Below are positions 42,727-50,790 of a DNA stretch of 64,000 nt, one piece after another. Where the stretch lies: assembly GCF_000335475.2 (NCBI RefSeq), contig NZ_ANAH02000026.1, forward strand, positions 62,001 to 126,000, given 5' to 3'. The DNA comes from Cystobacter fuscus DSM 2262 (GTDB taxonomy: Bacteria > Myxococcota > Myxococcia > Myxococcales > Myxococcaceae). Every line of letters begins with the position of its first letter. Position 1 is the stretch's first letter. Under the pieces are notes generated by a model. It was not told where the DNA came from, made no database searches, and was given only the letters and a program-made list of their open reading frames with translations. Position numbers and translations under genes: made by a program.

Positions 42727-43704
42727 TCAATAGACGAAGGGCCAGCCCTGGGAGTCGTAACCGATGAGGTTGATCCCCAGCGTGGGCGCACCGCTGTCCG
42801 TGTAGTAGTGATACACCAGTACGTCCGCGTCATTGTCCGTCAGCACCGCCTGATGCCCAGGGCCGTGGATCGAGCCGTGCCCGGCCAGGATCTCGGTTCC
42901 CCCGCCGGCGGTCATCGCCGTGCCATTGCGGTCCACGAACGGCCCGGTCACGCTCGTCGAGCGGCCGACCATGATCCGGTAGGTGCTCGATGCGCCCTGG
43001 CAGCACCGATCGAACGACACCCACAGGTAGTAGTACGACCCGCGCTGGGTGAGGAAGGGCGCCTCGATTGCTCCTCCGCCGCGCCCGGCGATGGAACGGA
43101 CCGTGTTGTCCGAGCGCTTGCCGGTAGAGGCGTCGAGCGCGATCATCTTGAGCCCCGACCAGAACGAGCCGAACGTCAACCACCAGCGGCCCTGCGGGTC
43201 GACGTAAAGGTTGGGATCGATGGCGTTGTAGTCATTGCCCGGCGAGGACTCGATCACCAACCCCTGATGGGTCCACGAACCGGAGGCGCCGGTCGTGCTG
43301 GTGGCCAGGAAGATCGCCGAGCGGTTCGAGCCGAACGTCGAGGCCGAGTAGTAGAGGTAGTAACGGCCGTTCCGGTAGGAGATGTCCGGAGCCCAGAGGT
43401 CGCGGCTGCCGCCGGTGTATGTGGTGGTCCAGGCCGCGCCGTTCGGGAAGACCGCGCCCGCGTTGCGGAAGGCCGTGCGGTCGGCCGACGTCTTGAGCTG
43501 CAAATTGGGTCCCGTGGACACGGCCAGGTACGTCCCCGCCGGGGTCTTGACCATGGAAGGATCGTGGATGCCGATGTCGCCGGTGACGCGTCCGGGATTC
43601 GGGTACGCGGCCAGCGAGTCCGCGAGGGGGGCCTCGGTCGCGGCCATCGTCAGGGAGGCTGTGGTGAGAACCGCCAAACCTGCAAACCCGTATTTTCTAG
43701 TCAT
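42727..43704 (-). CDS. GH43 arabinan endo-1,5-alpha-L-arabinosidase
   Basis: A 325-residue secreted enzyme. The signal peptide starts at the ATG at 43704 (MTRKYGFAGLAVLTTASLTM). The five-bladed GH43 propeller shows IHDPSMVKTPAGTYLAVSTG (catalytic-base Asp), DLWAPDISYRNGRYYLYYSAS, YNAIDPNLYVDPQGRWWLTFGS (transition-state Asp), and AIEAPFLTQRGSYYYLWVSF (acid Glu), in the usual order. It cuts arabinan side chains of pectin. A longer frame to 43866 reads through the tandem repeats and is not credible. A LacI-like palindrome lies just upstream of the start. Confidence 0.93.
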   Translation of the reverse strand: MTRKYGFAGLAVLTTASLTMAATEAPLADSLAAYPNPGRVTGDIGIHDPSMVKTPAGTYLAVSTGPNLQLKTSADRTAFRNAGAVFPNGAAWTTTYTGGSRDLWAPDISYRNGRYYLYYSASTFGSNRSAIFLATSTTGASGSWTHQGLVIESSPGNDYNAIDPNLYVDPQGRWWLTFGSFWSGLKMIALDASTGKRSDNTVRSIAGRGGGAIEAPFLTQRGSYYYLWVSFDRCCQGASSTYRIMVGRSTSVTGPFVDRNGTAMTAGGGTEILAGHGSIHGPGHQAVLTDNDADVLVYHYYTDSGAPTLGINLIGYDSQGWPFVY

Positions 43705-43712
43705 CCCGGCAT

Positions 43713-43726
43713 TGTTAGCGCTCACA
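43713..43726. promoter_or_regulatory. LacI-family-like operator upstream of the GH43 gene
   Basis: TGTTAGCGCTCACA is close to the central-CG palindromes (TGTTAGCGCTAACA) bound by LacI-family sugar regulators. It lies 9 bp before the GH43 start. The right half, CTCACA, is also the first word of the tandem repeat that follows, so the match may partly be accidental. Confidence 0.4.
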
Positions 43727-43804
43727 TGGCGACGAATCAATGTAGGCAATGGCCGCTCTTGGCTCACATGGCGACAAAGCAATGTAGGCAAGGGCCGCTC
43801 TTGG
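43721..43804. repeat. Two tandem 42-bp repeats, possibly an IS21-type end
   Basis: 43721-43762 and 43763-43804 are 39/42 identical, each starting CTCACATGGCGAC and ending GGCCGCTCTTGG. Read on the minus strand the unit begins near TGTCGCCATGTGAGC. IS21-family ends carry such multiple terminal repeats, so this could be a scar of one. No transposase gene is adjacent. Confidence 0.6.
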
Positions 43805-43820
43805 CTCTCGGAGGAGTAGC

Positions 43821-43854
43821 TAAAAGCCCAGCCACCCTTTCGGATGGCTGGGCT
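43821..43854 (-). terminator. Intrinsic terminator of the threonine-dehydrogenase-like gene
   Basis: AGCCCAGCCA and TGGCTGGGCT form a perfect 10-bp stem with a 10-nt loop, followed on the minus strand by TTTTAG. It stands about 90 bp beyond the stop at 43944, a classic factor-independent terminator. Confidence 0.8.
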
Positions 43855-43943
43855 TGTCTCCCACAAGACATCAAGGATTGATTCCTCTCCGCGGTGCTGA
43901 TGCCCAAGCCACCGACCAGGGGGTGAGCGCCTCCGCGCCCCGT

Positions 43944-45047
43944 CTACCCCTTGGCGACCCGGCTCCGGCCCCGCGGCAACGTGGCCTCCCGCCGGGAGGG
44001 GAGCCGCACCACCTCGGCTCCGCCCTCATCGGACTTGCGCGCATAACGCCGCTGGATGGAGGGAAGCAGGTACTCCGAGAAGGCCTTCTCGAAGTCATAC
44101 TGGGGGAGGAATCCCCAGTCCGCGCGGGCCGCGCTGTCATCCACATCCGCCGGCCAGGAATCGACGATTCCCTGGCGCAAGGCATTGGGGTCGTATGAAA
44201 TCCGGGCGTCCGGGAACGCCCGCACCACGGCCTGCCGGATCTCCTCCGCGGAGGGATTGAACGCCGCCAGGTTGTAGGTGCTGCGCGACAACCGCTCATG
44301 CGGAGCCGCCGCCAGCCGCAGCAGTGCCTCGACGCCGTCTGGCATGGCCATGAAGGGAATACGCGTGTCCGGCCGGACGAAGCATGCGTAGGGCAGTCCC
44401 TGGGCCGCGGCGTGGAGCATCTCCGGCGCGAAGTCCGACGTCCCTCCCGAGGGGACGGTCTGCGCGGAGATGAGGCCCGGGAAGCGCACGCACCGGAAGT
44501 CCACCCGCCCGCTGACCGGCTCCACCGACAATTGCTTGTAGCGCCGCGCGTAGTAGTCGCCGAGGTGCTCGCAATACAGCTTGTTGCACCCATACATCGT
44601 GCTCGGGCGCGTCCACTCGTCTTCCTTCAACCGCCCGGCCGCCTGCTTGGTCCGCACGTCCGGCAGGCCATAGGCGGCGATGGACGAGGGATAGAGGAAG
44701 GTGACGGGCCGTCCCCGCGCCTCTCCAGCCCGCTGGGCCATCTCCAACAGCTTCACCGTGCCTTCCACATTCACCTGATGGGCCATCACCGGCACGAGCT
44801 CGGACCGGGTGGAGAGCAGCGCCGCGAGGTGGAAGATGCGATCGATCTGGAACTGCTCGAACAGCCGCTCCAGCAGGCCCTGGTCCAGGATGGAGCCGGT
44901 GATTTCATGGTCCACGCGGGAGGCAATACCCGGCTCGAGCCGGTTCACGTCCAGGGCGATGATGGTCCGCTCGCCTTCGGCCGACAGACGCGCGATGAGA
45001 CCGTGACCGATTTCTCCGCCGGCACCTGTGATGAGGACGCTTTTCAT
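43944..45047 (-). CDS. NAD-dependent epimerase/dehydratase, SDR-type L-threonine 3-dehydrogenase-like
   Basis: A 367-residue Rossmann enzyme from the ATG at 45047: SVLITGAGGEIGHGLI nucleotide loop, DHEITGSILD, FHLAALLSTRSE, PSSIAAYG with MYGCNKLYCE (the YxxxK catalytic motif), and FRCVRFPGLISAQTVPSGGTSDFA. The last segment and the short substrate-domain style match the SDR type of L-threonine dehydrogenase rather than sugar epimerases. It would oxidise a beta-hydroxy amino acid to a 2-amino-3-keto acid. It has its own terminator and is divergent from the 2-oxoglutarate oxygenase gene. An upstream in-frame ATG at 45140 is possible. Confidence 0.85.
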   Translation of the reverse strand: MKSVLITGAGGEIGHGLIARLSAEGERTIIALDVNRLEPGIASRVDHEITGSILDQGLLERLFEQFQIDRIFHLAALLSTRSELVPVMAHQVNVEGTVKLLEMAQRAGEARGRPVTFLYPSSIAAYGLPDVRTKQAAGRLKEDEWTRPSTMYGCNKLYCEHLGDYYARRYKQLSVEPVSGRVDFRCVRFPGLISAQTVPSGGTSDFAPEMLHAAAQGLPYACFVRPDTRIPFMAMPDGVEALLRLAAAPHERLSRSTYNLAAFNPSAEEIRQAVVRAFPDARISYDPNALRQGIVDSWPADVDDSAARADWGFLPQYDFEKAFSEYLLPSIQRRYARKSDEGGAEVVRLPSRREATLPRGRSRVAKG

Positions 45048-45296
45048 GGGTATGTCTCGGGGACGCTCGGGTGCTGAACCGCCGCGCCCACCCCCTTTTC
45101 CGGGCTGGGCACTCAATGCAGTGATGACGTCGTTTTCCATTATTCCAGGATTATGTCTGTGACGTCAAGCCAGGCCCCGGCGCAGCCCATGTGGGGGTAA
45201 TACATACAGAGGTCAGACCCTCCACCTTGCGGACGGGTTTGCGCTTCTGATAAATCCAGAATTCAAAGTTTCACGCCCCTGTGAGGATTTTTGAAG

Positions 45297-46331
45297 ATGC
45301 GTGCCCTATCCGAGAGTTTTTGCCTGCGAGACAACGCACTCCCGCGCTCCCGGCTCGTCGAGCACCACCTCACCCACGGTGAGGGTCAAGGCCTCATCTC
45401 GGCCCTTCCGTCCCAGCCCAAGTCCAACGAGATGGATGCCTGGCGCCAGCGCGAGGCGTGCGCGCGGGCGCTGCGCAATGCCAGCTCATCCGCGTTGCTG
45501 GAGCGGATCCGGCAGTTGCGTGACAGCGAAATCCCGGCCCTGGTGGTCAAGGGGTTTCCCATCAACACCGTGCTCCCGCCCACCCCGCCGGATGGATTCA
45601 TCGACATCAACCAGGTCTCCCAGCCGCTGGAGATCCTGCTGGGGATGTTCGAGGCCATGGGGGTTTCTCCTGTCGGCTATGCGGGGGAGAACCGCGACTG
45701 CTTCATCCGGCACGTCGTGCCGTCCAAGGAGTCGCTGAACGAGGTCAGCTCCCACGGCTCGTTGATGCCTTTGAGTTGTCATATCGACAATCCACATCTG
45801 CCCATTGGCAACGAGCCGTGCGAGGCGGAGTGCTCCGCGCCCAACTACATCGCCTGGCTTGGCCTGCGGTGTGACACCACCGTGCCGACGTCCGTGGTCC
45901 TGCTGGAGGACGTGCTGTCGGCGCTGCCCGCCTTCGTGGTGGAGTCGCTCAAGAAGCCCAGCTTCGACATCCTCCGGCCGCCCTCCTTTGGCGCGGGGGC
46001 CGTGGAGCATCGCCGCGCGCCCCTGCTGGTGCCGGATGCCAGGGGAGCCCTGTGCACCCGGTATGGCTTCGCCCACCCCACGGATGCCGAGTCCGCCTAC
46101 GCCATGGAGCTCTTCTCGCTGGTCGCCAACGACGCGCGCATGGCGCACCATGTCCTGCTCCCGCCTGGGGACATGCTGATCATCAACAACCAGAAGGTCC
46201 TGCATGCGCGCAACACCTTCGTGCCCCGCTACGACGGCACGGACCGGTGGCTGCTGCGGCTCTATGGGGTGAACCAGCTCCAGAGCCACTGGATGAGCGA
46301 ACACCAATTGCCCTATCTGGTCCGGGCCTAG
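45297..46331 (+). CDS. Fe(II)/2-oxoglutarate amino-acid hydroxylase (clavaminate synthase/AsnO-like)
   Basis: A 344-residue enzyme of the TauD/clavaminate synthase-like group. The iron triad is His162 and Asp164 (SCHIDNPH) with a distal His in KVLHARNTF. The 2-oxoglutarate Arg is in DRWLLRLYGV. The N-terminal part (RQLRDSEIPALVVKGFPIN) and the long insertion GYAGENRDCFIRHVVP match beta-carbon hydroxylases of free or carrier-bound amino acids (AsnO, VioC). The ATG at 45297 follows GTGAGGA. An EamA exporter gene comes 10 bp after the stop. I infer hydroxylation of an amino acid that is then exported or passed to the divergent dehydrogenase. Confidence 0.85.
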   Translation: MRALSESFCLRDNALPRSRLVEHHLTHGEGQGLISALPSQPKSNEMDAWRQREACARALRNASSSALLERIRQLRDSEIPALVVKGFPINTVLPPTPPDGFIDINQVSQPLEILLGMFEAMGVSPVGYAGENRDCFIRHVVPSKESLNEVSSHGSLMPLSCHIDNPHLPIGNEPCEAECSAPNYIAWLGLRCDTTVPTSVVLLEDVLSALPAFVVESLKKPSFDILRPPSFGAGAVEHRRAPLLVPDARGALCTRYGFAHPTDAESAYAMELFSLVANDARMAHHVLLPPGDMLIINNQKVLHARNTFVPRYDGTDRWLLRLYGVNQLQSHWMSEHQLPYLVRA

Positions 46332-46341
46332 GTTCACGCAC

Positions 46342-47280
46342 ATGGCGATGTCAACTGAAACCAAGAGTCTGTGGCTTGGCTCCATCGGAGTCCTGACCTT
46401 CGCGCTCACGCTGCCCATGACGCGCATGGCGACCGGCTCGGCGCTCGAGCCAGCGCTGTCGCCCTGGTTCGCCAGCTTCGGCCGGGCCGCGTTCGCGGGG
46501 TTGCTCTCGGTGGTCTACCTGTTGGCCACCCGTGCTCCCCGCCCCACGCGGGAGGATGCCGTGCCCCTGGTCTGCGCGGCGGTGGGCAACGGGCTGGCCT
46601 GGCCCATCCTGCTGGCGCTGGGCCTGCGCTACGTGGAGTCCGTCCACGCCTCGGTCATCACCGGCATTCTTCCGCTCGCGACGGCGGCCCTGGCGGCCCT
46701 GGTGTTCCGCCGCAGGCCCTCGCTGGGCTTCTGGTTCTTCGCGATCCTGGGCGCCGCGCTCGTCGTCACCTTCGCCTGGCTGCGCGGCGCCGGCGTCAGC
46801 GTGGCGGGCGTCAGCGTGCACTGGGCGGACTCGCTGCTGGTGCTGGCCGTCCTGTCGGCGGCGTTCGGCTACGCCTTCGGCGCCAAGCTGTCTCAGCGGT
46901 GGAAGGGGGAGCATGTCATCTGCTGGATGCTCGTGCTGCTGCTGCCCATCTCGGTGCCGTGCACCCTCGCCAACTGGCCCCAGTCGCCCATCCCCCTGTC
47001 CGCCTGGGGAGGCTTCTTCTACATCTCGGTCTTCTCGATGTGGCTGGGGATGTTCGTGTGGTACCGGGCGCTCGCGATGGGAGACGCGGTGCGGGTCAGC
47101 CAGCTCCAGCTCGCCCAGCCCTTCCTCTCCATCCTGCTGTCCGCGCCCCTGCTCGGTGAGAAGCTGGATCCGATGACCCTGGTCTTCGGCCTGGCGGTGA
47201 TCGTCACGGTGTTCTTCGCCAAGCGCATGCCCACCCAGACGAGCGTTGCCCCTCCCGCGGTGGCGGCCTCCCGCGCCTGA
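46342..47280 (+). CDS. EamA/DMT-family exporter
   Basis: A 312-residue inner-membrane protein with ten helices arranged as two EamA repeats; conserved features are GLRYVESVHASVITGILPL and LAMGDAVRVSQLQLAQPFLS at the ends of the two halves. Family members export amino acids and related metabolites. It lies 10 bp after the 2-oxoglutarate hydroxylase gene, so translation is likely linked and the hydroxylated product is a plausible cargo. The C-terminal tail is hydrophilic. Confidence 0.88.
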   Translation: MAMSTETKSLWLGSIGVLTFALTLPMTRMATGSALEPALSPWFASFGRAAFAGLLSVVYLLATRAPRPTREDAVPLVCAAVGNGLAWPILLALGLRYVESVHASVITGILPLATAALAALVFRRRPSLGFWFFAILGAALVVTFAWLRGAGVSVAGVSVHWADSLLVLAVLSAAFGYAFGAKLSQRWKGEHVICWMLVLLLPISVPCTLANWPQSPIPLSAWGGFFYISVFSMWLGMFVWYRALAMGDAVRVSQLQLAQPFLSILLSAPLLGEKLDPMTLVFGLAVIVTVFFAKRMPTQTSVAPPAVAASRA

Positions 47281-47309
47281 GCAGCGCGGAAGAAGCGCGG
47301 GACACGCCG

Positions 47310-47966
47310 TCATGCGTTCCCCCCATTCAACAACGCTCGCGCCGTGGCGAGAAACTGCTCCAGCCTGCGGGCCACCGTCCGGCGAGAGAGGCCCAGAATC
47401 CCAGCGAGCTCGGTCTGCTCGAGGCCATCCACCAGAACGCCAACGGCCACCACGCACGTGGTCTCATCGAAGCGACTCAGGAGCTGCTGCGTCAGCTTTC
47501 GCTCCGAGAAGCTCTCGGGCGCCACGCTGGAGGCGACATCGAGGGACAACTGGCTCAGCTTGTCCCGGTGGAGATGGGCGTTCCGAACCCGATTCAGACA
47601 ATGGTGCGTCGCCACGCGGTGGATCCATGCCGCGGCGTGCTCGCGATCCTGGAGCCGCCGGGCGGAGAACAGCTTCACGAAGACCTCATGCGTGGCGTCC
47701 CGGGCCTCCTCCGGGTCGCGGAGAACGGCCAGGCACTGGCGATGGATCGCCGGAGCGAAGTCCCGATAGAGCGAGGCAATCTGCTCGCGATTTCCATTCC
47801 ACGACGTACCGATAGGGGCGCCTCGCGAAAGAGCATGGGAGAGGCGCGGGTCTCGAGTCCCCGCGCCTCCGGTCCGCCAGCCAACCGTCTGGCGCCCTTC
47901 ACCGTCAACGAATACCGACGTCCGTACCGTCCGAGGCGGCACCCTTTCCGGGCGATCCGGTTGCAA
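47310..47966 (-). CDS. ECF-type RNA polymerase sigma factor
   Basis: A sigma-70 family protein; the convincing part starts near EQIASLYRDFAPAIHRQCL (region 2) with DPEEARDATHEVFVKLF and AAAWIHRVATHHCLNRVRN. The region 4 helix-turn-helix is QTELAGILGLSRRTVARRLEQF. Length from the TTG at 47966 is 218 residues; a GTG at 47942 is an alternative. Any start must overlap the end of the beta-helix gene (stop at 47905), which is on the same strand. No anti-sigma gene is adjacent. It should direct transcription of an unknown regulon. Confidence 0.8.
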   Translation of the reverse strand: MQPDRPERVPPRTVRTSVFVDGEGRQTVGWRTGGAGTRDPRLSHALSRGAPIGTSWNGNREQIASLYRDFAPAIHRQCLAVLRDPEEARDATHEVFVKLFSARRLQDREHAAAWIHRVATHHCLNRVRNAHLHRDKLSQLSLDVASSVAPESFSERKLTQQLLSRFDETTCVVAVGVLVDGLEQTELAGILGLSRRTVARRLEQFLATARALLNGGNA

Positions 47967-49089
47967 GGCGGAAGCCGGAACGGTCCGTGGGATTCGCTCC
48001 CCCCACGAACACCGGGGCTCCGGTCAGCTCGCCGCTCTGGGCGTCCCGCCGAAGGAGGTTGTGATGGCGCTCCGCCACGGTGGAGCCGTTGGACACCGAG
48101 ATTTCGGTCGCCACGTTGTCGACGATGACCGTGCCCCGCCCGACGTCGTCCGCCGTCTTGCGAGTGATGTCGATGAGCCCGCAGGGGAGGTTCCAGTCGC
48201 ACGCCCCGTACTGCAGCGTATTGTGGCGGACGATGGAACCGTCATCCGAGTAGAGCTCGATGGCCCACGGGCGGCCGCGCAGATCCAGCACGTTGTCTTC
48301 GATGACCGCGCGCTCGACGCCGTCGTAGGCGACGATGCCCGTAGCACAGTTGAGGAAGTAGTTGCCTCGAACCACCGCGCCCGGAGCTCCGAGCAGCTGG
48401 ATCGAGTCGGTGTGGTTGGGACCGTTCTCCTGGATGTCCTTGAACTGATTGTTGAGGATGTTGACCCCCACCCCCGTCTGGATGCCGTCCGCGTCGCCCC
48501 CCTCGAAACGCGAGTTCTGGATGGTGACACCGGAGGGTGTCGAGCTGCTGTAGGGCAGGTGGATGCGTGCCGGTACGGAGCCAGTGGGGGCGTTGATGTC
48601 GAGGTGCGTGTTGCCGTCGAACAGGATGTTGGAGTTGGCCACCCCGTCAATCGTCGCGGCGCCCGTGAAGCGGCTGCCGGTGATCGTCACGTCGCGAGTC
48701 GAGCCCAGCAGCACGGCCGAGGTGATGGTGAGTCCTTCGAGACGGACGTTGTTCGCGCCGTTGAAGCGGACCGCCAGGGTGGCGGTGGCCCCGCTCTGGG
48801 GCTTGACGGTGACCATTCCAGGCTTGGTGCCCGCGGCGAACGTGCCGTAGCTCCCGGTTGCCAGGCAGATCGTCTGCCCGGCGGTGGCCGCGCTCCACTG
48901 GCTCGCCAGCGTCGCCGCGTTGGTGGCGGTCCGGTCGCAGGTGCTGGAAGCAGAAGGAGGCGGCGGAGCCGTGCTGGAGCCCTGGACGTGGGCGGAGCCT
49001 TCGCCTCCACACCCCCAGGCAAGCCACGAGAGGGCGAGCATGAAGGCCGCGCCGGCGGTGCGTCCTGAACGATTGATACTGGGTTGCAT
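47905..49089 (-). CDS. Right-handed beta-helix lipoprotein (polysaccharide lyase-like)
   Basis: A 394-residue lipoprotein: lipobox LAWGC after a signal starting at the ATG at 49089, which follows AAAGGGAG. A Pro/Ser linker leads to a parallel beta-helix: TLASQWSAATAGQTICLATG opens the coil, followed by rungs VRLEGLTITSA, VTITGSRFTGA, VTIQNSRFEGGDADGIQ, VNILNNQFKDIQENGPNHTDSIQ, and AVIEDNVLDLRG. The first half recalls chondroitinase-B/alginate lyase (PL6) folds. The calcium-site residues cannot be judged by eye. It overlaps the start of the ECF gene. It likely binds or cleaves an external polysaccharide. Confidence 0.8.
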   Translation of the reverse strand: MQPSINRSGRTAGAAFMLALSWLAWGCGGEGSAHVQGSSTAPPPPSASSTCDRTATNAATLASQWSAATAGQTICLATGSYGTFAAGTKPGMVTVKPQSGATATLAVRFNGANNVRLEGLTITSAVLLGSTRDVTITGSRFTGAATIDGVANSNILFDGNTHLDINAPTGSVPARIHLPYSSSTPSGVTIQNSRFEGGDADGIQTGVGVNILNNQFKDIQENGPNHTDSIQLLGAPGAVVRGNYFLNCATGIVAYDGVERAVIEDNVLDLRGRPWAIELYSDDGSIVRHNTLQYGACDWNLPCGLIDITRKTADDVGRGTVIVDNVATEISVSNGSTVAERHHNLLRRDAQSGELTGAPVFVGGANPTDRSGFRLATGSPGKGAASDGTDVGIR

Positions 49090-49228
49090 GTGCGTACTCC
49101 CTTTCCGGTTGTGGGGAGAGACACACGCGAGCCCGGCCAGATGTGACACTCGACGAGAACGCCGAGGAAAAACAGTGGGGACAGCGGCTCACGAGCGACA
49201 TGGGGACGCACTCTCCCCTCCCCTCCCG

Positions 49229-50116
49229 CTAGGCCTCGTCCCGCACGTTGCCGGGCCCACCGGCCAGCAGCAGCCCCGGAGCGGACTCCGGGTGCGCGGG
49301 CCCCAGTTGCGCGGTGCCATAGCGCAGCCGTCTCGCGGCGGGCAGCCACACGGCCCGCTTCGTCCTCCGGGGCAGCAGCGCGGCCAGCCGCATCATCCAC
49401 CGGTGCGCCCGGCCGGGGTACACCAGGGGCTCGGCGCGCTCGAAGCCCGCGAGCGCCTCGCTCGCGCACCGGGCCACTGGGATGCGCAGCCACGCCGCCA
49501 ACGGGCCTTCCGGGGGCTGCGCCGCCTCGTCGCCGCCGGTGTCCACGGGCCCGGGCGCCACCTGCGTCACCACCACCCCCGTCCCCAGCAGCTCCAGCCG
49601 CAGCGCCTCGGTGAAACCATCCAGGAAGCGCTGGGTGGCGGCGTACACGGCCAGGCCCGGCACGAACGCGCTCCCCCCGCCCGAACCGATGTTGAGGATG
49701 CCTCCCCGCTTGCGCTCCACCATGCGCCGCACCAACCGGCGCGTCAGCAACAGGGGCGCCGTCATGTTCGCCTGCACCATCTGGTGGATGCGCGGCCAGC
49801 TCTCCTGCTCATAGAGGCCGTAGTCCCCCATGCCCGCGTTGTTCACCAGCACGTCCACCCGGATGAGGTTGCGGCGCAGCGAGTCCAACAGCGTGTCCAC
49901 GTGCTCCGGCTGGGAGAGATCACACTGCTCCACCCACACCCCGAGTGTGGGGTTGAGTGCGAGCAACTCCTCTCGCAAGGCGTCCAACCGCTCGCCGCTG
50001 CGGGCGACGAGCACGAGCGTCCTCGCCCTCCTGGCGAGCTGGCGGGCGAGTTCGCGGCCAATTCCCGACGAGACACCCGTGATGAGCACGGTGCCGGAAT
50101 CGATAGGTGGACGCAT
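49229..50116 (-). CDS. Short-chain dehydrogenase/reductase with altered active site
   Basis: A 295-residue SDR. The cofactor loop is TGVSSGIG, followed by NNAGMG and the catalytic Ser145 (LNIGSGGG). Tyr158 is at the expected 13-residue distance, but the YxxxK motif reads YAATQ: Lys is replaced by Gln162. The codon is CAG, so it is not a simple reading error of AAG at one base. The C-terminal part (RAHRWMMRLAALLPRRTKRAV) is of the retinol-dehydrogenase-like kind. Without Lys the proton relay is weak, so activity may be lost or changed. GAGGAG precedes the ATG. It is divergent from the UspA gene. Confidence 0.85.
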   Translation of the reverse strand: MRPPIDSGTVLITGVSSGIGRELARQLARRARTLVLVARSGERLDALREELLALNPTLGVWVEQCDLSQPEHVDTLLDSLRRNLIRVDVLVNNAGMGDYGLYEQESWPRIHQMVQANMTAPLLLTRRLVRRMVERKRGGILNIGSGGGSAFVPGLAVYAATQRFLDGFTEALRLELLGTGVVVTQVAPGPVDTGGDEAAQPPEGPLAAWLRIPVARCASEALAGFERAEPLVYPGRAHRWMMRLAALLPRRTKRAVWLPAARRLRYGTAQLGPAHPESAPGLLLAGGPGNVRDEA

Positions 50117-50307
50117 GGGCTCCTCTCTGGCTCGGGCAGATGGGAAAGCTAGCGCGCTCCCGTCCCGGGTGCAGACACCCGGCTTGCCTGGATGCCCTCC
50201 CTGCCAGTCGAAAGTGGCGACATTGCATTCACTCCGAGTCGTACCCAGGAGTAGATTGAGCAGAGCCCCCTCCTTGGTGGAGGACAGGCACACCCGGAGG
50301 GACGTCC

Positions 50308-50772
50308 ATGAGCACGCCTACTCGTATCCTCGTGCCGGTGGATTTGATGGAGGGCTCCCAGGCCATCGTCGAGTACGCGGTCGCGCTGGGCCGGCCGTTC
50401 AACGCGGCCATCGAAGTGCTGCACGTCTGGGAGCCACCCCAGTACGTGGCGCCGGATCTGCTCGTGGCCGCGCCGGGTTGGACGCCCCAGCCGCTGGAGA
50501 AGGAGGCGCTCGCGGCGACCCGGCAGTCCCTGGAGAACTTCGTTGGCTCCATCCAGGGCGCGGGCACCCTCCCCCTCACCCAGAAACTGGTGATGGGCGA
50601 GCCGTCCGCGGCGGTGATCCAGGTGGCCGAGTCGGGCGGGTTCAACCTCATCGTCATGGGCACCCATGGGCGCCGGGGTCTGCCGCGCCTGCTGCTGGGC
50701 AGCGTGGCGCAGCGGGTCGTCTCCCGGGCGCCCTGCCCCGTCCTCACGCTGCACGTGCCCACGACGAAGTAG
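50308..50772 (+). CDS. Universal stress protein, UspA family
   Basis: A 154-residue single-domain protein: ILVPVDLMEGSQAIVEYAVAL at the N-terminus and the ATP-binding motif MGTHGRRGLPRLLLGSVAQ (G-x2-G-x9-G-S/T) near the end. Members bind ATP and help survival under stress. GGAGG lies 9 nt before the ATG. Upstream is the divergent SDR gene, 191 bp away. Confidence 0.93.
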   Translation: MSTPTRILVPVDLMEGSQAIVEYAVALGRPFNAAIEVLHVWEPPQYVAPDLLVAAPGWTPQPLEKEALAATRQSLENFVGSIQGAGTLPLTQKLVMGEPSAAVIQVAESGGFNLIVMGTHGRRGLPRLLLGSVAQRVVSRAPCPVLTLHVPTTK

Positions 50773-50790
50773 GCACGCGCCGCGCGTCCG

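Noticed and set aside
42605-42833. N-terminal extension of the PL11 lyase
   Set aside because: It overlaps the GH43 gene end and has low-quality sequence; the ATG at 42605 begins a clear signal peptide.
43721-43804. CRISPR-like repeat
   Set aside because: The two 42-bp units are directly tandem with no spacers, and no cas gene is near.
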